From positions 16,185,073 through 16,249,072 of the forward strand of contig OW203767.1 of the NCBI GenBank assembly GCA_934045905.1: 64,000 nucleotides of DNA, given 5' to 3'. This DNA comes from Leuctra nigra (Eukaryota > Arthropoda > Insecta > Plecoptera > Leuctridae). A program made the translations under genes and the position numbers. A model generated the notes under the pieces. It was not told the DNA's origin and did no database searches. It saw nothing but the letters and a program-made list of their open reading frames with translations. This document shows positions 55,170 to 64,000 of the stretch, in pieces (the stretch's first letter is position 1; each line of letters starts with the position of its first letter).

Positions 55170-58100
55170 GCGATCTCTCAAACTATTATACCATTTAAAA
55201 TGTTTCAATATGATTTCATTGATAACTTTCTCGATGGTGGGCAGTGATTGGCTATAGAACGTTTAGAATAGCTATTTAGTTTCATTCTCCTTGACATGAC
55301 ATGCATGACCATGCAAAATGTTCGTTTATTCACGCGTTATTTCAAGTTTATTAGTTAATTTCCTTGCTAGTATGCATAGGTACAAGTGATTCTGCGCACC
55401 GTAACTACAACTAACTAAATAACAAATTTCAAATAAACGAAGACAAAAGCTCAGCATAGGAGCTCGTTCTCAGTAATTCTAAAAAAGTCGAAATATCATT
55501 TCCTATAAATTAAATTAAGTTTAAAAATATTTATTTTTCATCTCTTTCATATATTTTATAAATGTTATGTTCTCTCAGCTGCTGTACGTCTGACATTTAG
55601 TAGGATTCATAATTATTTGTATTTTCTTATACAATAAAATGTGATTTATGACCTTGTTGATTGGCATGTTGCTGCGCATCAATACCAGATTGAGAAGTGT
55701 GATATTTCCCACAGTATTGTTAATAGAAAACTTTGCAAATAAAAACACTAATAAAATGCATCCAACATTTAATGACGAAACATCCTATATAGTTATCGAA
55801 ACTATTACCAAATTAATATCTTAGGTAACAGTAATTCGTAAAATTGTTCTACATGTACTTTCACTTTGAGCACTTTTATGAAATTGAAGTCACTAAAAAA
55901 GGAAGAAATGTCATTCCTATTATTAAAGCGTATTGAAGTTGCGTCATGTCGAGACAAGATTTTGTCAAATTATCAATATCCTATAGTTAACCTGTATTTA
56001 ATTAGTATTTTTGCCACTAAGAGTGATGGTATGAGCGAAAATGCAATGGCAAATTCTTTCGTGCACTCAAAACCCTTTGAGAAACAAATAAATGTTGAAA
56101 ATTCGAGTTGAATTGACTCATAGTTTCACTTTTAACTTTTATTTCACATTTTTTCATAGTCATATGTTGGGAACAACATGCACTTTTGCTCCAAAATTAC
56201 TTATGTCTGCACGCCATTAGCCATTACTGTAGCATATTATTGAGGAAAAGTATACTTATCATTTCTTGTAAAGAATGCTTGTAAATTGAGATTGAGTGTC
56301 GCATCCTACATCAGTAAATTTTGCTTATTTGCTTGGGTTTTCGCTCTAATATTGGCACACTGGATGTTCCAGTGTACCTGGTTCGATTCCAGCGGTACTA
56401 ATTCCTGACTGAGGTATTTCGTGCGGTTTCCCTCAGTCCTCTACTATTAGGCCACACCTAACTTCATCCTATTGTCCATCCTTACCAATATTTACGAAAA
56501 GTAAATCCATCGCCTCTAGTTATAGTTTCGGAACTTTGCGAGTTTAGAACTCAAATTCGGTGTTACTCACTTGTTATGTTATCCTCTGTCAAGATCAAAC
56601 TTCGCACAAGCACTGCACAAGACCAATGGAAAGTAACAAACTGATCCAAATACAAAATGTTTTATTTGATATTTAGATATCGTGTAAAAGTGTTCGGGCA
56701 AATAGGCAACAAAACCAACCATAAAGGAAAGAGTTAGAAATTTAGTTAATGATGTTTTCAATTCCTTTTGCAAGAAAGTTTATGAATAGAGACACGCAAA
56801 AACTAGCATAGTTTCGTTTGTGAAAATGGTAATAAAAATATTTCATTGGAATTTGGCAAATTTTTTAAGAATCAATACATTTTTTAATGTATTTTTATCA
56901 GATTATATTTTATAATTTGAATCTTATTTAATTTGCAAATAATGGCGGTGCTCACGCAAATGACATATACAATTATTTATACGTCTTGAATCAAGTAATA
57001 CCATCAACCACAAGGAAGTGAGAATTAACTTAAGAACTAAGTGTTGACACCTTGAAGATCTTCTTGAAGATCTACCTGAATCATCTTCATATTATAATTA
57101 GTACACTTTTCCGTCATTGAATTCCATACACTCTATTTGTAAAGCACCGCATAGACGAACGATTATGCCAAGTCACTATGAAAAAGAAGTAACATAACGA
57201 CAAAGATTGTGTTTAGTTTTTATTCTGTACTTGCGTGTTAAAATGTATTATATTTATTGCACTTTCTTTTGCAGCTGAACTGACCAGTGCGTGGATTGGG
57301 ATTAAATGAAATCTCTAATTGTTAATAAGAAATTACCTACAAATGAAATACGTTACGTTGCGATTATAGAGTTTAATTTTGAAGTAATGGTCATAGCTAC
57401 TATAATTGAACGGTTTGTTACAAGCAATTCGTTGCAGGTTAGTGTGTTGGTGAGAAACGATTTAGAAACTTCTTTTATATTTCAGAAACGAAACTCTTGA
57501 CCAATTTGTTGGAATGACCAGTAAAATTATTGAGTTTATAACAAATAAAAAGAAATCTTTTGAAGAGGTATAAATCTGTTACAGATTTCCGTAACGATTT
57601 ATTTGAGATTACATAAGTATAAAACATCTCGAGAGTCGAGAGAGTTTCAAGTACTAAGTTTGTGTAAAACATAGAATAGAATATTATAACAGTGTACACA
57701 TTTTTCTTTAAAAAAATATACGTTTCAACCACGTCTAACAGTGCAAAAATCCACAGATATCAAAAAATACGTTTCAATTTCAAAATTATATTTTAATTTT
57801 TCTACTATATACCGTCTGATCATCAAAAAAATATAATCAATAATCATTGATTAAAACATCTTCGTTTCATTTGGACTTTCACAAGTTCTTTATAATTTAT
57901 TAAATTAAAATATTTCCGCTATAATGCAATAAACTTCATCAGGTCAAGTACAAATTGATAAAAAGCAAAAAAAATATTATATTATATTATATTGAAATAC
58001 ATTATTTCAAGAGTTGAAATAATTTATTTCATAATCATTGAAATAATTCAATAGGGACTGGCAGTGTTCTTTAACATATTAGTAATTATACTAGAATTAC

Positions 58101-59810
58101 ATAGTTGTGTAATTTAATTGTTTTGAAATCTATACAGAACCTATTTTTTGTTTTCTTTTTAGAAATTCAGTGCGTGTAATTCCAATTACTTAAAAGTATA
58201 CATTTTTACGTAAAAATGTAAATAGTTCTTACCAGGCTACTGTAGGTACTCAATGTTATAAGTTTGAAGAAATTCGTCGTTAGAAGGAAAACAAATTGAT
58301 GATAAAAGTGGCATTGTAACTTTGTATCACACAGTAGATAAAATAGTTCACATTTTCTGAACTATAGCTATTTGCATGAGCTTTGTATTTGCTGTCGTTT
58401 ATTTACGTTTCAAATTACTATATCATGAATGTACATTGTTACATTTGGTATTGATTGTTCGAACAACAATAGACTTCCAAATCCCATTAGTCACCGCCCA
58501 ATCTATAGATTAGTAATTCGATTGACAGCTGTCAATTAATTCAAAAATCTCTTACATAACACAAAAACCATTCTTCGACAACAAAGCAAATTAATTTTGT
58601 TGATTGACCAAAACTACCGCATTCTATTTTACAATGTTCAAATTATTATATCATCATAGAGTAATTACATGATAATAAACATCAGAGAAAACATCTTATT
58701 GTAAGATCATTTCAATAGGACTTTCAAAATGGCAATCATGCCTCTAGCATTCATGATATCATTCATGGTGATACCTTTATTATTATGATTAATATACTAA
58801 CAGGTTTCCAAAACTAATTTCTATCTACGAGTAGATCTTTTAATTAACTGTTAATGAAGCAAACCGTGACACGATGAGATTATTCATCAAGTTTCATCGA
58901 GAGTTCATCCAGTTATCTATGTCGCAGGTACGTATGGAGAATGGATGCAAAAAGAGTCTTGTAAAAAATCCCAATAAAACACATCTTGTGAAAACAACGG
59001 CCAAGTCACCTAATCAAAAAAAGAACTAGGTATACTAAAAGTAGCATTATCACAAAAACAGAACTAATTCTGATTGCAGTTTATTGGCCAGTCTCATCAA
59101 TATTTATGTTGATGATTCTATTTTGTAGAGATGAAATAAAAGTATGTTTGTAATATCATAGTTTCTAGCGTTTTGCGTTCCGACTTGGCTGAATGGTGCG
59201 ACCACACTACTAGTTATTTAATTCAGATGGATATAATCGGTAATGACTGTCATAAATCGCATATATATGGTAATATTACTAGAAATTGAAGTTGCTCCTA
59301 TTACTCTTATGCGCTTCCTGTAACCTTTGATTTTACGATATGTAAATGGCATTATATCTTAGTGTACTGCCATGTACATTTATGAAGTGTATTTTTCATA
59401 AGGTCGTACCATCTTCGCCATAAAATAGCATTGATGCAGAAAGCTAAAAATAGCTAAATTATCCCAAATTCTTTGTAAGCGAATGATAAGCATGCATCCA
59501 AAGATTATGCAACTCATTTTATCTCTGGTCTATGTTTCTCTGATGGAGCTGACATTTTGATACTTTGATCACTAATGTCTGGTTGCTGTTCTGAACACCT
59601 TCCAAAATCCTCTGCTTGATAAAAAATAAAAGAATGGAATATGAACCGCTTGTCCGATAGAGATGACAATTTCAATGATGTTTTAGTTTTTGTCATTATA
59701 AATGTATTTTGAAATAGCTGTCAAACTTCTATCGATAAAGTAAAGTCACCTTGATCATTTGCATATAATTGATTTTATTTTATTTCACATCATCATACCC
59801 AGAATGCATA
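55170..59810. other. AT-rich region with no supported gene
   Basis: Contains a decayed SINE (about 56330-56490) and an (ATATT)n tract near 57975. An isolated strong acceptor (CTTTCTTTTGCAG, 57274) is followed by an open frame of only ten codons. I see no gene. Confidence 0.45.
56330..56490 (+). mobile_element. Decayed tRNA-SINE
   Basis: B box CTGGTTCGATTCCAGCGG, then TTCCTGACTGAGG, CGGTTTCCCTCAGTC and TAGGCCACACC in the family order; the A box is lost. Confidence 0.65.
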
Positions 59811-59814
59811 GCAA

Positions 59815-60220
59815 CTCGTGTAGAGCCATGGGCGTTCCTTAGGATTTCTGCCAGGTGGGGGCAAGGCAAGGAAAACAATATTTTACGGGTCAAGGGGGCG
59901 TATGGGGGCACCACCCTGCGCCGCAGGGCATTATTTGGTTTTTGGACACTTTGAAGTCAATTTTGAGACGTAATGAGGTGCATTTTGTTGAAATATTATA
60001 TTTTTTTAAATTTGGCACTTAGGGGTGGTGGGAGACATGCTCATACCTGACCCGCAGGGATTTTTGTTTTTTTTGACACTTTGAAATCAATTTTCTTCAG
60101 TTTTTTTTTTGTTACAAAATGAAAATAGACGTAAAACACCAGATTTTTTAAATATTTTCCTGACATCCATAAAGGGGGGCAACCCCCCCCCCCCCCCCCC
60201 CCGTGGATACCATGTGTAGT
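59815..60220. repeat. G/C-run repeat with CCATGGGCG-like end
   Basis: Starts near CATGGGCGTTCCTTAGG and GGTGGGGGC, carries two similar internal stretches around GACACTTTGAA-TCAATTTT (about 59945 and 60078), and ends in a long poly(C) run then GTGGATACCATG. The CATGG and CCATG ends are weakly complementary. A DNA-transposon remnant is possible, but no target duplication was found. Confidence 0.45.
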
Positions 60221-60395
60221 TTGTTCAGCATGCTACCTAGGTACTCGTATGAAACTGGCTCACTTATCAACGCGTTTATAGTTTTAAAAATATACTAGGG
60301 AAGGTCACATTGTATCCTCTTCAGAGATCAATGTGATATATTCCTCCCTACTTATGTAATACGAAATAATATGTTATCAGATCAATGGCTGACGA

Positions 60396-60520
60396 TATAA
60401 AAAGCAAGGACGCCGCGCTCTGTTCTACCCATCACGCCCCGCGCCCTCGTGCATCCGCGCACTCTAACGGCGAACCAGTGAACTGCCACGAGGAAATGTA
60501 AACACGTCGTCTCACGTCAT
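60396..60520 (+). promoter_or_regulatory. Candidate TATA-type promoter with GC-rich leader
   Basis: TATAAAAAG at 60396 is followed by about 90 bp of GC-rich, CpG-rich sequence (CACGCCCCGCGCCCTCGTGC), the most GC-rich non-repeat patch in this part of the window. A start about 30 bp downstream (near 60427) is predicted. I could not identify a coding exon it would serve. Confidence 0.3.
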
Positions 60521-60944
60521 GCACATACAATTCAAGGCCACGGATGATGTGATTGGTGCGGATAACATACCGGTTAATCAGCTTCCGCAAATGCTAATTC
60601 GCTATTGAATTTTATGACAGTATAATGTTATTTTTTAAAGCGATTTATGAGAGATAAAGGTTTTATTGTGTTGTTCGAAAGATTTTCATGGTCGATAACT
60701 TGAATACAATCGTAAGAAACCTGAACATGTGACAAATAAAATGCTTAAAGACATGACGTAAGAAATCACAAACCTATCGATCTTTCGCGAAGAGATTGTC
60801 TCAAGAAACGTAAAACAAAATTAACAACAATCTTTAAAATCAGATGTACGTGTTATGAATCTAATTTCAGAAACCAGATTCTTATGCAATTTACATTTAA
60901 AATATTTAACCCAATTCCATCGAAATAATATCCTACATACTCAG

Positions 60945-61195
60945 GCAGACGTTCAGGACTTGCACTCCGGAGGTCACAGGTTCGATTCCTGCGTCCATTC
61001 TTCATGACTGAGGTTTTTCCGAAGATCCCTCAGAGAGAGACAAATGCTCTGAAGGTTACCTACTACAAGTCACGACCGCATCTTCCCGCCATCATTTCTT
61101 ACCTCTTCTCCAGCAATATTTCCCAATCATCATCATAATCATTCATCCGTCGTCATTAGGCTATAGTAGCAGTGCAGAAGAGTATGACATTAACA
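60945..61195 (+). mobile_element. Diverged tRNA-SINE copy
   Basis: Keeps AGGTTCGATTCCTGCG (B box), ATGACTGAGGTTTTTCC, TCATCATCATAATCATTCAT and GCAGTGCAGAAGAGTATGAC in order. The A box region is damaged. Confidence 0.75.
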
Positions 61196-64000
61196 TGGCT
61201 AAATAGGCCACTCAGAAGCCAACACAAGCTAATTGTCCCTTCGGAGGTAGCGTGATGAGTTGTGATAGTTTCAATAGATTTGGAAATTGGAATAGTGCAT
61301 TTATGGATTTATTAATAAATTTACAACAACGTATGACAATAAGAAAACTAACACTAAAGATGAACACAAGGATTTACCATTCCAAATCTAATAAAACACA
61401 GGCAGTCATTTAATACTCTGCTAACTTTTAAACGGAGGACTGTATTGTCATGGCAACAGCCAATGATATTCCTAGAATGACGTTGTTTTTAGCATAGTAT
61501 TGAAAAACTGTACCTTAGTAGGATGTCAGACCAATTTTCTTTAGGGATATAAATAGATTTTGTGACGTTCTTTTAGGGGTAATAATTTCGTAGAGAGTGG
61601 CAATGAATGACAAGGGGGGGGGGGGGGTGTCAAAATACCCAATTTTAAGGTTCCCGTGAAACGCACACTCTTTAATTTTTACACTTTTGCGATTTTAACA
61701 CTGGAAAACAACAAAAAAGAGTCGGAGTCGCGCTTATTTCGTGCGACAATCGTGAGAAATTATCTCGAGTTCAATAAATCGAGCGGTTTTTTTGTGCGAC
61801 TCAGTACATCAAAGTGACTACAAAGGGCAGTTTACTGATGGTAGCTATAGCGTCATATATCTGTCAAATATGTATGGAGACATTATTCTCGTACCGCATT
61901 CGATTTGCGATTTAAAAATGATTCATGGGAACCTTACGTCTTTATGCATATTGCCTATTACTAACGTCTTAACCTATTTGACTTCTGACTGACCCAAATA
62001 TAAAAAATACTTAAAAAACCTGTCCTTGCTTAGCCATGGAATCTACTGAAAGCTGCAGCAGTTCTCCTTGCCAATTAATTCAACTTGAGTGAAGAAGACT
62101 GCCGCAAGGTGATGTCTTGGTCACTTTTTATACCATTGGATAACAGTTAGCACTCGCGTATACAAACCACACACTTGATATCTTACTCTTTACGCTGTGA
62201 ATTAATTTCACTTTAACTTTAAACTCAGAGACCCTGCCCCAGGACTTTATAATGATTTTAAAAATAAAAAAAATCTAATTTGCAGATAATTTGCAATCTC
62301 AGCTTCCTATTCATTAGGATGTCATTAGATTACATGTGTATCTCGTAACCTAGAAATGTAATAAGATGTGTAAAAAAGACAAAAAGGTGCGAGTAAGAAA
62401 CGTGGACTAATTATAACGGATCCGCCTCGGTATATTGTTGTTGTTTCTGCAACTTCTTCTGTTATCTAACATCTGAGTCAGTTATGTTGGGTTGGATAAC
62501 ATCGCATCACATCCTCGGCGAGTAGTCGCGTGCTGGAAGTGAAAGTTGAGGTCACTTGGAGACCCACTACATGCACTGGCTGCGACTTTTGACTGACATG
62601 TTGCGTGTATGGCGAACAGGAGGATGTGATTATTAGATTGAAAATGATTCCACCTGTCAACGTAATTGTATCTTATTATTATATCCTTTTTATCAATGAG
62701 GATTAAAAGAAAGAGTAGTGTTAAGAGTGATAAAATATTTTAAAAAAAAGTATAAACGTAATAAAAATCCAAATAATATGTTACACTCAATTTAAAGTTC
62801 ACAATAGCAACTTTTATTTCTCAAAAGTGAAGCAACAAAACTCAAACTGTACTATTGTCAACAAAACATAAAACATGATTCATACAAAATTATATTTGTG
62901 CTTTTAACAATTTGTGAAAAATTAACACAATTTGTATGAAAGGGTTTCAAATCGTTTATATTTTTTCGTCAAACATTTATAGTTAAATACAAAAGTTAAG
63001 TTAATTTATAAAAGAGTGGACGTAATAATTAAATAATAACATTCTAGCATTGACAGTGAGAGTGCAGACTCAAAGTAAGTTTAACGTAGCAGTGGTTGGA
63101 CAAGAATCTATGGAAAACCCAAGTCATCTTCCAATTATTGGCATCTCTGTTTCAAGGTTGGCAAAAGTGGAGTCTGTAATCGACTTTTCATTTTACTCTT
63201 GGCCTCGGAAAAACAACAAGCAATAATACTTTTTAGGAAGTAACTTCTATAATAATGCACTTTTATACATGAAGCGAAATAATTACAATGTTACACCTTT
63301 TACTTGTTACCTTCTTCTATAATGAGAAATATCATTAGAAGTATGTAATTAGTTCGTTTTTTATTATATTATCTTAACTATACGTTATATAGTACAAAAA
63401 AGAACGTCGCGATAGAATCTCTTTTATTATCATTTTATTTTCAAAGCGCCAAAAATATTTTCAGTATTTTAATCACAAGCTGACCAGTTCAGTCAATCAT
63501 ATTGATTCGCAGCTCCTTTTTACTTTGGTCAAGTAGTTTGTGAAGTGTGAAGTGGGTTTGTGACGCATTCCTGTTGTTACTATTCACAGCCAAGTGGGAA
63601 TCTGTGGGATACGTCATATTTCTGTGAAGATATTTTCAATAGTGATTGTAAAACTAGTAATACAATCAATGATATTCCTTAATCCTTTCCGTAAAGACCA
63701 GTAGATTCTTGTGAATACCTTGAGATTATGTATAAATATAAAATTGTGTGTTTTTACTTAATTTATTTATAATTTTTGCTTTTACTTCAAAACCTCATGA
63801 CAATGCTATTATAATCAACGCTTTAGCACACCTTCCAAGGCTGAATAACATGTTGAATTCTGTATCCATTGTATTCATGGTCCATTCTGTTCATTTTACA
63901 CAGAATTGAAAATACACTGAATAAATTAAATTGATACGACATTATTCATTATGAAACCTTCATGAATGTATCAAAAAATAAATAAGTTTATGATGTTATG
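61196..64000. other. Right-hand flank, no gene recognised
   Basis: Contains a G-run (about 61615-61628) and a MITE-like piece (about 61405-61485). A short GC-richer patch at 62490-62610 has only a 60-codon minus frame. No splice-supported exon. Confidence 0.45.

Noticed and set aside
57270..57302. Terminal coding exon after a strong acceptor at 57274
   Set aside because: Only ten codons before a stop and no upstream exon with a matching phase could be shown.
60060..60205. Poly(C) run as a biological signal
   Set aside because: Long homopolymers here (also 21762-21781, 27940, 61615) are common slippage products and prone to assembly error.

Overview
The window looks like a piece of an AT-rich insect nuclear genome. 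The genes have GT-AG introns from about 80 bp to several kb, the protein families are animal ones, and most of the DNA is intronic or intergenic sequence packed with transposable-element debris (a LINE, tRNA-derived SINEs, hAT-like and mariner-like MITEs, fold-back elements and an abundant unclassified repeat). No bacterial-type operon, CRISPR array or prophage is present. The species cannot be read from the sequence; a hemipteran such as a planthopper is only an impression.

Region 1 (1-6.4 kb): two compact housekeeping genes sit head to head. SIRT4 (mitochondrial sirtuin, minus, 2 exons, 316 aa) and ZNHIT2 (zinc-finger HIT protein, plus, 4 exons, 371 aa) are separated by about 740 bp that should hold a shared or back-to-back promoter.

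Region 2 (6.7-47.5 kb): two paralogous CRAL-TRIO (Sec14-like, alpha-tocopherol-transfer-protein-like) lipid-binding protein genes lie in tandem on the minus strand. Each has six coding exons; exons 2, 3, 4 and 6 have identical lengths in both (157, 253, 111, 149 nt), so they arose by duplication. Gene A codes for 301 aa (14653 to 7191) and gene B for 306 aa (47269 to 33317). Introns and the spacer between them are swollen with repeats, including two hAT-like elements with exact 8-bp target duplications, each lying beside a splice acceptor. Gene B also carries a near-perfect partial tandem duplication of its second exon. A LINE with an uninterrupted reverse-transcriptase ORF (24.3-26.6 kb) lies in the spacer upstream of gene A. 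A candidate non-coding first exon and promoter of gene A lies at 21.66-21.74 kb.

Region 3 (47.5-64 kb): mostly non-coding. It contains a 28-bp minisatellite, a TTTG microsatellite, SINE copies and GC- or C-rich repeat pieces. Two weakly supported exon-like ORFs on the plus strand (53.85 and 55.07 kb) belong to no gene I recognise.

SIRT4 and ZNHIT2 share no pathway; their link is position. The two CRAL-TRIO proteins probably carry small hydrophobic ligands with different specificities. The least explained structure is the dispersed family marked by a GAGCGAGCG left end and an AACGCGTT right end, seen ten times here; its ends suggest a Helentron-like non-autonomous element, which is a hypothesis.
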